Part shown: piece by piece, positions 19,093 to 28,260 of the stretch
Numbering within the stretch: the stretch's first letter is position 1
Layout of the letters: each line of letters opens with the position of its first letter
From: a virus
Reading direction: 5' to 3' (one strand)
IMG/VR virus record: IMGVR_UViG_3300026512_000005
Span: 1 to 64,000 of that record
Length of the DNA stretch: 64,000 bases
Position numbers and translations under genes: made by a program
Notes under the pieces: model-generated
What the model was told of the DNA's origin: nothing
Database searches by the model: none
Seen by the model: only the letters and a program-made list of their open reading frames with translations

Positions 19093-19554
19093 TTACTGCA
19101 CAGAACAATTATCCGTGTCTGGAGAGTTTTCTGTATTAGAATTTTCAGTAGTCTCAACATCTGGCGATACTTTCATACCAACCTCTTCCATCTCAGATGA
19201 TGTTTTCTCAGCAGCGATCTGTTGTTTAACTATATCAACATCTGGTAATAATTGAGTTACCTTTTTAAGATTAGTCACCATATCCTCAACAAGAACAAAC
19301 TCATTAACAAATACGGTTTGTTTTTGTTCACCCATTTGTTTACTAATATTGATTGTCAACTTCGTTACAGGTTCAAGACTCGGTAAGTTATCCGCGTCTA
19401 ACTCTTTAAAATCAACTACAGATTCATTATCAGTTATAATGATAGTCATACTAGTTGCATCTTTATCCTCACCAACTGCTTCTAAAAAAGTGTTCACTTC
19501 TTTAACCACGGCCAGTTTTAATGTAGTCATCTCTTCATGTGTAATAATATTCAT
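19093..19554 (-). CDS. Unknown acidic protein with disordered tail
   Basis: 153 residues. Residues 1-110 look folded (alternating beta and helix); the last 40 are rich in Glu, Ser, Thr and Asn and probably disordered. AAGGAAGTAAT before the ATG. The upstream region TATATTATTTATATGATAA partly resembles the promoter consensus but is not a clean match. Function unknown. Confidence 0.75.
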   Translation of the reverse strand: MNIITHEEMTTLKLAVVKEVNTFLEAVGEDKDATSMTIIITDNESVVDFKELDADNLPSLEPVTKLTINISKQMGEQKQTVFVNEFVLVEDMVTNLKKVTQLLPDVDIVKQQIAAEKTSSEMEEVGMKVSPDVETTENSNTENSPDTDNCSVQ

Positions 19555-19635
19555 ATTACTTCCTTATATTTTTACGTAACTATAATAACATTATAATTAT
19601 CATATAAATAATATACGTGTAAAAAAGTTTACAAG

Positions 19636-20115
19636 TTAAGTTGTAACCCCTAACATACGTGCTAACTTATTAGGTGATATAGACGAAGGTTCTATTCTCC
19701 AGAATACTTCATTACCATCTATCTTGAGACAATTGGCGGCTACCTCAGAACAGAACCAGCTATCACTTCTATCCTTAGTAGGTAATAGGAAACCTAATAT
19801 ACCTGCAAAATCATATTTTAAACCTTTAATAGATTCAAGAAACTTTTTAATACGTTCTAAATCATTGACCTCAATTGTTGTATAAACCCATTTGTCATTA
19901 TCAGGTATATGCTCAGTTACAATAACCTTATGTTTAGATGGTGATGCTTCCCATTGTTCGACTATACCTATATCATTTGTAAATAATACAGCGGTATGAC
20001 TAAAAACGCCCTTCGTATACCATGCAATGCATTTACTTAATAAAGTTGCTTCCTTATTGTTATCGTCGAACGCTTTAAAAAAGGCTATTGTTATACATTG
20101 TTTTTTCGTAGACAT
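19636..20115 (-). CDS. Permuted papain-fold amidase/peptidase (YiiX/NlpC-like)
   Basis: 159 residues. The order of catalytic elements is permuted relative to classical NlpC/P60: GVFSHTAVLF (H40) comes first and DSWFCSEVAANCL (C122) later, as in the YiiX/YaeF-like clan. Such enzymes cleave amide or ester bonds in peptidoglycan peptides or lipids. In a tail-fibre region it may help local cell-wall opening or lysis; the substrate is not known. AAGGATTTAATA before the ATG. A small TGTAAA / TTTACA repeat lies after the stop. Confidence 0.75.
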   Translation of the reverse strand: MSTKKQCITIAFFKAFDDNNKEATLLSKCIAWYTKGVFSHTAVLFTNDIGIVEQWEASPSKHKVIVTEHIPDNDKWVYTTIEVNDLERIKKFLESIKGLKYDFAGILGFLLPTKDRSDSWFCSEVAANCLKIDGNEVFWRIEPSSISPNKLARMLGVTT

Positions 20116-20168
20116 TATTAAATCCTTATTATTTAATTCTCAAATAAAAAAAAAAGACGCAAAGAGAT

Positions 20169-20200
20169 TATATACTATGGTTTATAGACCATAGTATATA
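20169..20200 (-). terminator. Hairpin terminator of the fibre operon
   Basis: TATATACTATGG / CCATAGTATATA, 12-bp stem with 8-base loop after the 20210-20806 stop; an A-run (U-run in the RNA) follows about 10 bases beyond. Confidence 0.7.
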
Positions 20201-20209
20201 TGTAGCAAC

Positions 20210-20806
20210 CTACTCTTTAATTTCATCGAATAAAGCTTTAATATCTTTATCTGTTGTTTTCGCATTAAATCCTTCAGCTTTTGCCATAATCAAATCTGCT
20301 GTTGGAAACTCACCTTCATTTATTAATGCAGATACTCTGATACGAAATGCTTCGATACGTGCATTAAATGTTGTAAGTCCATTTTTATACGCAGCACCCA
20401 TTTTAATAATAAGGTCAGCAAGTGCGTCAACTTTAATACCTTTAAATTCAGCCTCTAACGATAGCTGTTCCTTATATGAACCATCTGCTTTAAACGCGAC
20501 AGCCATTTCTAGCTTCTCAGCATATCTAGAAACTTGTTCAGAACTAGTGTTTGCACCACCAATTAACTTAATGGCATCGGCAGTTTTTTCATCACATAGA
20601 CGCTGTAAGATACCTAGACGATCAGCTTTATCGCGTGCTATTTTGGCTTGTAATTTTTCACTGTCTGTGTATTTTACAATCTTACCATCTTTAACTAACT
20701 TAATGTCTTCAACATCACAATCAAATTCAACATATTCTTCTCTACCAGTTTCTACATCCTCGATATCTTCAACAATAACTGATAAATCACTTTTGATAAA
20801 ACTCAT
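20210..20806 (-). CDS. Possible tail-fibre assembly/chaperone protein
   Basis: 198 residues. The N-terminal 60 residues are acidic and beta-like; the rest is a helical bundle rich in Ala, Lys and Glu. It starts directly after the fibre gene stop with GAGGGAGTATAG inside that gene's end, so it is coupled to the fibre. Its order after a fibre gene and its helical C-terminus resemble fibre-assembly chaperones; no catalytic motif supports another role. Moderately uncertain. Confidence 0.65.
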   Translation of the reverse strand: MSFIKSDLSVIVEDIEDVETGREEYVEFDCDVEDIKLVKDGKIVKYTDSEKLQAKIARDKADRLGILQRLCDEKTADAIKLIGGANTSSEQVSRYAEKLEMAVAFKADGSYKEQLSLEAEFKGIKVDALADLIIKMGAAYKNGLTTFNARIEAFRIRVSALINEGEFPTADLIMAKAEGFNAKTTDKDIKALFDEIKE

Positions 20807-22228
20807 CTATACTCCCTCATTCCAAATTTCATGTATTTTGCTAACACTGTTTTTATACGAAGCTAACATTCTTTCTGTTAAATCGTAATCCATTTTTAAA
20901 CCAGCATTTTTAATGTTATGTAGATTATAAACATTGTGTCCTAAACCAAATCTATAGTTGTTATTATCACTAGTGTAATAGTAAGCAGATGTGCTAAAGA
21001 ATAAAACAATAGTAGTATTAGCAGGTACCGTAATTCTAGTACTTGTATTCCATGCACCCGTACCACCAGTGTAAGTATATCTATTAGACATACTAATATT
21101 ACTTACTCTACCACGAGACGAATTAGGTGTACCAGTCCAAACATGACTATAGCCATGCCCTCCATTACGGCCGTTAGATGAGCCACCAAAGTAAAACTGA
21201 AATGAACGACTATCGTTAGTATCATTTTTTATAAACATAGCACTAACCGCTTTATCAGCATAATTATACTTGTGGCTAGAAGACGCATAAATACTATACT
21301 CATCTTTATATACAAAGTTGTTACTTATACCATTAGCATAAACTTTATGCTGTGGTAGTTTCCAGTCACCCCAACCCATTATCATTCTACGTACATAATC
21401 GGAACTCTGTGTGGTAAAGTCACTAGTTGAATGATTACGATTTTGTGCATAGTTCTTATATCCACTAATAATACCGAATAGGATAGGTATACCCTCTTCA
21501 ATCACACCAGTACCACTGTTATTAGTGTTACCTTTACTAACTTCAACATCTATAATTTTAGTACTTGTTTCATTATATAAATTTTCAGTAATTTCAAGTT
21601 CATAACTACAAGAATCATCAACCAGTTTAGGTGTAGTAATTGTTAGTTTATCTCCAGCACGTATACCTTTAACATCAGATACCTTAAGTAACTTTTGGTC
21701 ATCCATACTATAAATAGCTCTACGGTTACCTATAATTGTAAATGTATACTTAGTTTCTGGTTTAAGAATACTTGGTAGTGTATGCTGGAATTCAACCATA
21801 TCAACTTTTACAGATAAATCATCTTTGACTTTTTTGATTACAGAATCAGTTTCTGTTTTTAAATCTTTAACAACTTTATCTAAGTCTATCTCTTTAACTT
21901 TACCCTCAAGTGTAGCTATAGATTTTTCAACTTTTTTGTCTAGTTCAGAAACTAATGTTTTATAGTCAAGTTTACTAAGCTTATTCTCAACTTCTTTACG
22001 TAGTGCCTTATTATTATCAGAGGCTTCTTCTAGAACCTTTTCTAAATTTAGTTCGCTAACTGTTACTTTTAATTTTGCGATACTATCTGCAGTTATTTTT
22101 TTAACTGACGCTACATACGCATCGTTTTTCTCTTCCATTAAAGAAGTAACTTTTTCATATTTACTCAACAACTTTGTTTGTTGTGCAAGTAATTGATTTA
22201 TCAGTGTATCTTCGACTTTTTCACTCAT
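20807..22228 (-). CDS. Tail fibre protein
   Basis: 473 residues. Residues 1-165 form a long heptad-rich coiled coil, residues about 170-245 a beta domain, and residues 250-450 a Gly/Asn/Ser/Tyr-rich region (for example GGSSNGRNGGHGYSH) typical of receptor-binding fibre tips. A short helical tail ends the chain. No signal peptide. This is probably a trimeric fibre; which receptor it binds cannot be read from the sequence. AAGGAACAGAA before the ATG. Its putative chaperone follows immediately. Confidence 0.8.
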   Translation of the reverse strand: MSEKVEDTLINQLLAQQTKLLSKYEKVTSLMEEKNDAYVASVKKITADSIAKLKVTVSELNLEKVLEEASDNNKALRKEVENKLSKLDYKTLVSELDKKVEKSIATLEGKVKEIDLDKVVKDLKTETDSVIKKVKDDLSVKVDMVEFQHTLPSILKPETKYTFTIIGNRRAIYSMDDQKLLKVSDVKGIRAGDKLTITTPKLVDDSCSYELEITENLYNETSTKIIDVEVSKGNTNNSGTGVIEEGIPILFGIISGYKNYAQNRNHSTSDFTTQSSDYVRRMIMGWGDWKLPQHKVYANGISNNFVYKDEYSIYASSSHKYNYADKAVSAMFIKNDTNDSRSFQFYFGGSSNGRNGGHGYSHVWTGTPNSSRGRVSNISMSNRYTYTGGTGAWNTSTRITVPANTTIVLFFSTSAYYYTSDNNNYRFGLGHNVYNLHNIKNAGLKMDYDLTERMLASYKNSVSKIHEIWNEGV

Positions 22229-22289
22229 TTCTGTTCCTTATATAATATGTTCGGAAGTTTTAATCTTCTCAGGTAATAACAATGTAATG

Positions 22290-22703
22290 TTATTTTATAC
22301 TACGTTCAGCTATATCATCTTCTATAATATGTTTTTCCATAATTATAGACTTGGTAATAAGATTGTTATTAACACGTTGTTGTTCTTTCGATGCTTGTAT
22401 ATCTTTCTTTTCTTTATTGTAGTCCAGAATGTCTTTACTTATAATAGCACTTTCTAATTCACCTACTCTAACGATTAAGGAATTTATAAGTTTATCTCTA
22501 TCAGCTAGAGCCTTGGATAAATGTACTAAATCTAAACTTTCACGTATCTTACTAATGTTAGGTACAGTTTCTTCTTTGACCTCACCTTCGTTATTCATGA
22601 ACTTAAACGTTACATCCGCACTTTTCTTATCATAAAAGAAATCCTGAAATTTCTCGGCCATACCTATTAAAGTATACGCGGCTATTTTACTACTCATACC
22701 CAT
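22290..22703 (-). CDS. Unknown helical protein in the fibre operon
   Basis: 137 residues, helical with heptad-like stretches at 60-110, no membrane segment. The start overlaps the stop of the upstream gene by one base (TAATG) with GAGGAGATATATA before it. A weak AATAACA / TGTTATT repeat (22275-22294) overlaps its stop. Possibly a structural adaptor for the fibre. Confidence 0.7.
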   Translation of the reverse strand: MGMSSKIAAYTLIGMAEKFQDFFYDKKSADVTFKFMNNEGEVKEETVPNISKIRESLDLVHLSKALADRDKLINSLIVRVGELESAIISKDILDYNKEKKDIQASKEQQRVNNNLITKSIIMEKHIIEDDIAERSIK

Positions 22704-23473
22704 TATATATCTCCTCTGTTAATTGTATCAAAATGATGTATACCTAAAGCTTTAGCATTAACTATAACTTCTAGTAACTCATCATAACCCTCTTGTAATT
22801 CTTTCATCTCTTTAGAACTAGTTCTAACATCACCATAGTCAACCGTTGAGGCATGTCTTGATTTACCCATGGTCTTTATAATAAGTTTACCAATATTGCT
22901 TCTCTGGTTACCAGTACTAATATAAACCGCCTCTATGGTATAGTGTCTATTCCCATCAAGTACATCATTAGGAATGCGTATGCTGGTAAGGTTAGCGTCA
23001 TCCTGTTCACGTTGCCACTTCACAGTACCATTGGTATCACGTACAAACCAGTTCGTACATTTATGGTCGCCAACACCAGAAAATAATATAAAATCTGATG
23101 CAGTTACATTAAAACCACCCAATTCAGAATTATTTACATCGCAATCTATAGAAAGACTAGGCGTTACTATAACAGCATTGTTATGACTAAACCCATCACC
23201 ACTACGAGTGATAATTACAGGTCTACCTTGGTAATAGTCCTCTTTTTCACCCTCCTCATTAAAGTTTAATCTTACCCTACCATAGTATATATCTTGTACA
23301 GTAAAATCTAAATCAAATTCTCTACCAGTTAAGTATTTCTTATCTTTTTGGATATTAACAATAAAATCTTTATCCGTGAACTGACCGTCAGTACTAATCT
23401 GATAATCCACGGACTTTAAAGTCTTTTTACTAGGTAACTTGACTGATCGTATAGCTAATTTAATTATCGCCAT
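22703..23473 (-). CDS. Fibre/baseplate protein with beta-sandwich (Fn3-like) domain
   Basis: 256 residues from the ATG at 23473, chosen because AGAAGGACATATA sits before it; the in-frame ATG at 23491 has no ribosome site. Residues about 110-210 have the alternating strands and WFVRD...HYTIEAVYIS pattern of fibronectin-III or Ig-like domains common in phage tail proteins. The C-terminus is helical. First gene of the fibre operon. Functional call is by fold and context. Confidence 0.65.
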   Translation of the reverse strand: MAIIKLAIRSVKLPSKKTLKSVDYQISTDGQFTDKDFIVNIQKDKKYLTGREFDLDFTVQDIYYGRVRLNFNEEGEKEDYYQGRPVIITRSGDGFSHNNAVIVTPSLSIDCDVNNSELGGFNVTASDFILFSGVGDHKCTNWFVRDTNGTVKWQREQDDANLTSIRIPNDVLDGNRHYTIEAVYISTGNQRSNIGKLIIKTMGKSRHASTVDYGDVRTSSKEMKELQEGYDELLEVIVNAKALGIHHFDTINRGDI

Positions 23474-23529
23474 TATATGTCCTTCTTTCATTTTTATTAG
23501 ATATTCAAAAAAATAAGAAACATACTAAA

Positions 23530-23559
23530 AGTATAATGGACAAAAAAGTCCATTATACT
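23530..23559 (-). terminator. Hairpin terminator
   Basis: AGTATAATGGAC / GTCCATTATACT, 12-bp perfect stem overlapping the stop of the 23558-24109 gene; four U follow on the minus strand. Confidence 0.75.
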
Positions 23560-24109
23560 ATTCTTTAACCATCAAGGGTTGCCCTATCTCGTCCTTGTGT
23601 TTTATACGAGCTTTCATCAAAATGTTTAACTCTTCTAGGTATTTATTGGGGTCTTCTTTAACGTCATCCAAGTCTAGGAATATCTCTTTATTCTTTTTGT
23701 TATATACCGTAGTGTTATTAACGACATAAGTCTTACCTTTATGTACGAATGTACCATACTCATCATCATCCAGATATACAAGATAATGGAAAAGTTCATA
23801 AATATTGGCGACTTCATTTATGTTAATATATTTGGCGTTAACATCTACCCATAATCTTTCAATTTTTAGTTCATGTCTGATTTTATAGATAATATCACGA
23901 ATGTTACTACCACGATTACCAATGATATGCGGTATGTCCGACTGTTTAGCTGTGAACTTAATTCTTTTAGTTCTGAGTATATCTTTCTTATTACATATAA
24001 CGAGACCGTCTATAATACCCAGTTCTACTAAATAGAACTCTTCCCTATCTATCCCCTGTAACTCTTCTTCCGTTAAATTCTTATGTACCGTATTTAAATC
24101 TAATAACAT
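23558..24109 (-). CDS. KH-domain RNA-binding protein
   Basis: 183 residues. Residues 49-90 fit a KH domain: beta strand RIKFTA, helix, the RNA-contacting GxxG loop IIGNRGSNI (GNRG 64-67), helix and strand LWVDV. KH domains bind single-stranded RNA or DNA. The flanking regions are not recognised. It follows the ATP-grasp-like gene by 9 bases with AAGGAGATATA before the ATG, so the two are co-expressed. A second KH protein is at 28261-28875. A role in binding phage mRNA is plausible by analogy with RNA-binding proteins reported in nucleus-forming jumbo phages. Confidence 0.75.
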   Translation of the reverse strand: MLLDLNTVHKNLTEEELQGIDREEFYLVELGIIDGLVICNKKDILRTKRIKFTAKQSDIPHIIGNRGSNIRDIIYKIRHELKIERLWVDVNAKYININEVANIYELFHYLVYLDDDEYGTFVHKGKTYVVNNTTVYNKKNKEIFLDLDDVKEDPNKYLEELNILMKARIKHKDEIGQPLMVKE

Positions 24110-24118
24110 TATATCTCC

Positions 24119-25174
24119 TTATTTTATCAATTCCATCTCTAGTGCTATCGCCTTGCTATACTGTTTACTAATTTTCTTTAGAACTTTAGCTTTATAACTT
24201 ACACCGAATTGTACTGAGTATTCAAATATACTATATTGCTGTGTTGTTTTATCATAATGTAAATCTAAGCTAATGGCTGGTAGGTTAATACTATCCCCTA
24301 CGTGTTTACTAATGTTAATAATCTCTTTGAATAAAGGATGTTCTTTATTAATTACAGTATGGACACGTTCCACGCTACTATTAGGACTATACCCAAAGCG
24401 TTCCTCTACTACATAATCCTTTGGCTCAGTTCCCCTAAAATATAAGATACGAAATTCTAAACTTGTTTTAGGGCAATTACTAACAGCTTCTTGTATATAA
24501 TAATTGTTATTTAATAAAGAATTGTAAATCATTTCTACTTCACCTCCATTTTTGGCAGTACGTGTATCTATACCAAAAAGTATATTAAAAATATCTGCAG
24601 TAAGTTCTCCGTCTTTAGTATTTTTACTCTTTAACCCATCGGGAAGTAAATCATAGTTCTCATGTTTATTAATTTGCGTATTACCATCTATAATACTAAA
24701 CATTTCCATTAAAACAAATTTATTCTTTATTCGATGTTTACCAACACTACGTGCTTGATTCAACGCTTTAATATATAACGGTTTATCGCTGGGTAAAGAT
24801 GTAAATACATCACGTATATTTTCTGTATTATAATACCAATTGGGTATGTGTACATTTGTAATCCGTTTCTCTTTAATACGTACCAGCACATCACTTAGTA
24901 AAGTTAGATTCACAATGTCGTGCATACGTATAGTATTTATCACTTTAAAGTTTTTTTGCAACATGGCGAGTTGTAAATGTGTACCATCATATATAAAATT
25001 ATCACATAATCCGGTATATAGTAAGAAATCTTTTTTAGTTTTCTTATGGTTACTATTAGTAATTAAACTATCCGCTAATAATGCCTTAGTACCATTAATT
25101 CTTTTTATCATTACATTGGGAATATTAATTAACAAACTTTGTGGTAATCTAAAATCTATATAAAGTGTTCTCAT
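24119..25174 (-). CDS. ATP-grasp-like enzyme
   Basis: 351 residues. The second half carries motifs in ATP-grasp order: PLYIKALNQARSVGKHRI (K136 and the glycine loop), YYIQEAV (Q228, E229), EFRILYFRG (R242), ISLDLHYD (D304) and YSIFEYSVQFGV (E318), where the usual E-x-N is E-Y-S. ATP-grasp enzymes join a carboxylate to an amine or thiol through an acyl-phosphate. The N-terminal 110 residues look like a Rossmann-type pre-ATP-grasp domain. The substrate is unknown. It is followed at 9 bases by a KH-domain protein. AAGGAAGTAAACACT before the ATG. The altered last motif leaves some doubt about activity. Confidence 0.65.
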   Translation of the reverse strand: MRTLYIDFRLPQSLLINIPNVMIKRINGTKALLADSLITNSNHKKTKKDFLLYTGLCDNFIYDGTHLQLAMLQKNFKVINTIRMHDIVNLTLLSDVLVRIKEKRITNVHIPNWYYNTENIRDVFTSLPSDKPLYIKALNQARSVGKHRIKNKFVLMEMFSIIDGNTQINKHENYDLLPDGLKSKNTKDGELTADIFNILFGIDTRTAKNGGEVEMIYNSLLNNNYYIQEAVSNCPKTSLEFRILYFRGTEPKDYVVEERFGYSPNSSVERVHTVINKEHPLFKEIINISKHVGDSINLPAISLDLHYDKTTQQYSIFEYSVQFGVSYKAKVLKKISKQYSKAIALEMELIK

Positions 25175-25347
25175 AGTGTTTACTTCCTTTTTTTTTTATG
25201 AAATATTTAGTATAACATAACCATATTTACTATGTCTACTCTACTGGTATTAATAAAACTGCTAAGTAAGTCGTTTAGTAACGTACCTATAAAGTTTTAT
25301 TTGTGAGCGTCTATCAATGATGTCCACCGTAGATATAGTTTATACAA

Positions 25348-25367
25348 ATCACGATGTGGTCCGTGAT
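25348..25367 (-). terminator. Weak hairpin after the 25369-25590 gene
   Basis: ATCACG / CGTGAT with 8-base loop, 1 base after the stop. The rest of 25175-25347 holds no gene or motif that I can see. Confidence 0.45.
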
Positions 25368-25368
25368 A

Positions 25369-25590
25369 TTACGGCAACAATGTATCATTTACTGTATAAT
25401 TAGATAATATACTTTTGACAAGATTGACATGTGGTATATACCCCTTTGACGTTCTTGTGTTAGGGTCATACCATTTGAAACTACTGGTTTCATGTGGTTG
25501 CTTTATATTTTGCCTTTCTGTACAAAACACCTCTTGTCTACTAAGGTCATCGAGTCTATACGAAACCATTGATTTACAGTCTTCTTTCAT
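25369..25590 (-). CDS. Small unknown protein
   Basis: 73 residues, polar, no membrane helix, two cysteines. AAGGAAAGTA before the ATG, and a perfect copy of the conserved promoter element 17 bases further up, so it is a real, separately transcribed gene. No function recognised. Confidence 0.75.
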   Translation of the reverse strand: MKEDCKSMVSYRLDDLSRQEVFCTERQNIKQPHETSSFKWYDPNTRTSKGYIPHVNLVKSILSNYTVNDTLLP

Positions 25591-25606
25591 TACTTTCCTT
25601 TATATT

Positions 25607-25631
25607 GTTATATTTACATCTTAATAATATA
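25607..25631 (-). promoter_or_regulatory. Conserved phage promoter-like element
   Basis: Minus strand TATATTATTAAGATGTAAA followed by TATAAC, upstream of the 73-residue gene. Confidence 0.75.
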
Positions 25632-25702
25632 GCGTTAAAAATAAATGAATTCTTACTGAACACTAATTAGAATGCACAACATATATAATAAAAGGGTACA
25701 GA

Positions 25703-27334
25703 ATGAATAATGCACCAGAAGCTAAGCTTGTTACATATTTATCTACTAATGAAGTAGGTGAAGACATACATATAGTAAAAGAAACACATTTTGAAAATAA
25801 TAGATATACAGATAATATTAAAATTATAAAAGATTACAAAAGACCATTCCATATAACTAAACCAATTTTTAGAAACCACACAGATAAGAAAGAGGCAGAA
25901 GATATAAGTAGGGTTGATAAATATCTATCCACAGAATCAGAGTTATTCAACAACATATCACGTAGGGTGGGTAACGGATACACTGGTAAGGCAGATGTTC
26001 GTAAATTAAAGAAAAATCCTTATATTTATAGTGCCGATGTAAACAGTAGAACATTCCTTAAACAAGAGTACATGACCAGAAATAATAATAAATTATCACC
26101 ATATCGTATAGGCGTTTTCGATATAGAATTTAATGTATTAACCAGTGAGATTATTATTCTAACCATTGTTACCAAGAAGAAGATGAAAACGGCTCTTCTA
26201 AAGTCTTTTGCCGATACTGTACCGGATTTGGAACGACGTATTAATAATATGTTTGTAAAGCACATACCTACAGATAAATATAGAAACATGGATAGAGATA
26301 TACAGATTTTTGATAATGAAGTAGACATGATTAAGTTTATATTCTACGAAGCCAACTATATGGATATAGATATATTAACTGCATGGAATATTAAATATGA
26401 TATTACCCAAATACTAGATGTTCTAGAACGAGAGAATGAAGATATAGCATCGGTTTTCCACTATGATAAGATACCTTATAAATACAGATACTTTAACTTT
26501 AAAGAGGGTAACTCTGTTAAGAAAACTGAAGCCGGTAGGGAGATAGCTATTAATATAGAAGAAAGATGGCATACCATAAAAACTACTACTAACTACCAGA
26601 TGTTGGATGCTATGGCTAGTCATAGATATGTTCGTGCTGGTGGTGCTACTGTATCTGGTGGGTATAGCCTTGATAACATATTAGAAAAAGAAGGTGTTGC
26701 TAAGAAATTAACATTTAGTAGTAACCAAGGGTTTAAAGGTATCGAATGGCATATTGACATGGTTGCTAATAAGCCTGCTGAATATATTATCTATAATATG
26801 TGGGATTGTTTAAGTATGCTAGAATTAGATGATAAAACTAAGGACTTAACAGTCTCAGTGCCGTTACTACTAGGAATGAGTCATCCTGACATCTTTAACT
26901 CTGGACCTAAACGTATTGTTGATTCATTAACCTTCTTCTATGAGAAACGTGGTAAAGTTCTAGGTGTAAAAGATATGACTGAAGAGAATGATAAGATTCT
27001 AGGTCTTGGTGGTTGGATTTTAACATTGCAATCGTTTATGTCTACTGATAATGGTTTATCCAACATAGAAGAAATGAGAGAACTTATAACAAACATTAAA
27101 ACAATGGTATTTGATAGTGATTGCCTTTCGTCATATCCGAATGATATACTTAGTGCTAATGTTAGTAAGGATACGTCACATAGAGAGTTAATAGCAATAG
27201 CTGGTATACTAAAGAGTACTTTCATATTACAAAACATAAACTCAATGTTTGGTGCTACTAATGCGATTGAGTACTGTCAGGCAATGTTTAAAATGCCATC
27301 ATTATTTAAATTATTAGACGAGATAAAAGAATAA
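25703..27334 (+). CDS. Family B DNA polymerase, N-terminal part (exonuclease plus motif A)
   Basis: 543 residues. The 3'-5' proofreading domain is complete in its motifs: FDIEF (D140, E142), AWNIKYD (N229, D233) and YNMWD (Y364, D368). Polymerase motif A follows as VFDSDCLSSYPND (D471), equivalent to DxxSLYPS. The protein ends about 70 residues later without motif B (KxxxNSxYG) or motif C (DTDS), so this is the first part of a split polymerase; the rest is not in the window. A U-tract terminator follows at once, which argues against a simple downstream frameshift. AAAAGGGTACAGA before the ATG. Confidence 0.88.
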   Translation: MNNAPEAKLVTYLSTNEVGEDIHIVKETHFENNRYTDNIKIIKDYKRPFHITKPIFRNHTDKKEAEDISRVDKYLSTESELFNNISRRVGNGYTGKADVRKLKKNPYIYSADVNSRTFLKQEYMTRNNNKLSPYRIGVFDIEFNVLTSEIIILTIVTKKKMKTALLKSFADTVPDLERRINNMFVKHIPTDKYRNMDRDIQIFDNEVDMIKFIFYEANYMDIDILTAWNIKYDITQILDVLERENEDIASVFHYDKIPYKYRYFNFKEGNSVKKTEAGREIAINIEERWHTIKTTTNYQMLDAMASHRYVRAGGATVSGGYSLDNILEKEGVAKKLTFSSNQGFKGIEWHIDMVANKPAEYIIYNMWDCLSMLELDDKTKDLTVSVPLLLGMSHPDIFNSGPKRIVDSLTFFYEKRGKVLGVKDMTEENDKILGLGGWILTLQSFMSTDNGLSNIEEMRELITNIKTMVFDSDCLSSYPNDILSANVSKDTSHRELIAIAGILKSTFILQNINSMFGATNAIEYCQAMFKMPSLFKLLDEIKE

Positions 27335-27353
27335 AAAAAGAAGGTACGCCGCT

Positions 27354-27394
27354 ATCTATATAAGACCATAAGGTCTTATATAGATATTTTTTTT
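27354..27394 (+). terminator. Intrinsic terminator with U-tract
   Basis: ATCTATATAAGACC / GGTCTTATATAGAT, 14-bp stem with ATAA loop, followed by eight T on the plus strand. The clearest canonical terminator in the window. Confidence 0.85.
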
Positions 27395-27453
27395 ATCATA
27401 ACGTTGGTTACATAGATTAACCTTTATAGGCCTCATTTCTAATATTAATCAAG

Positions 27454-28248
27454 TTACAATGACTTATATTCTTTGGATAACTGGTCTAATAAAACTGAAA
27501 CATTATGTTCGGGAGTAATCTCTCTTCTGTCACGTTTTAGTTTCTTTATCTCTCTTTTAAGTTTAGCTTTTGTTAAGGCTTTCTCCTTATCACTTTCATT
27601 CTGTGTTTCTTTCCAATGCTTACGAGGCACAGTTTTACTGGTGGTATTGGAACTTACTTCTTTCACTGCTTCGATAATATGTGACACAGCCGGTAAAAGT
27701 TTACGTATTCCACTCCGCATACCCATATCTGAGTCAGGTGGATAGACATTACATTTCTTCACGGTATTCCAGATATCATCTTCAGTAAGCATACCATTTA
27801 CATTCTTGGTATTTTCTAATTCTTCTAGACAGGTTATATTAAAATTCATTCTGTCATTTAGATATGCGTCAAACAACATATTATTCTCTGAACTAACATC
27901 TTCACCGAATAACTTTACAAATAATACATAGCGTTCATCCACATGATAGTCATGGTATCCACCGGTAATACAACCATCAGGATGGTCATATGGTGTCGTC
28001 ATGTTATACTTACTGAATCTAGCTAATAACTTATCTACATCATTAGCCTCTTCCTGTTTAAAATCACCGTGCCACTTACCAGTATTACACTTACTACATA
28101 ACAGCCCATCCAATGTACCTTGTTCAATCATCTGATACATTTCCATACTATGCAAATTAGGATATCCTGTTGTTGTCTCGACACACCCTTTATCGTTCAA
28201 ATTAGTATTTTCAATACAACCGCATTTACTACATATAAATAAACCCAT
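27454..28248 (-). CDS. Zinc-ribbon protein with basic helical C-terminus
   Basis: 264 residues. Two Cys pairs near the N-terminus (CSKCGC at 6-11 and LLCSKCNTGKWHGDF at about 50-64) form a zinc ribbon. The CSxCxxGKWHG element is shared with small phage proteins of unknown role. Residues 210-264 are highly basic and helical, which would suit nucleic-acid binding. TAGGGAGAAACA before the ATG; it lies 12 bases after the KH-domain gene's upstream partner set and ends opposite the polymerase terminator. Function not known. Confidence 0.8.
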   Translation of the reverse strand: MGLFICSKCGCIENTNLNDKGCVETTTGYPNLHSMEMYQMIEQGTLDGLLCSKCNTGKWHGDFKQEEANDVDKLLARFSKYNMTTPYDHPDGCITGGYHDYHVDERYVLFVKLFGEDVSSENNMLFDAYLNDRMNFNITCLEELENTKNVNGMLTEDDIWNTVKKCNVYPPDSDMGMRSGIRKLLPAVSHIIEAVKEVSSNTTSKTVPRKHWKETQNESDKEKALTKAKLKREIKKLKRDRREITPEHNVSVLLDQLSKEYKSL

Positions 28249-28260
28249 TGTTTCTCCCTA

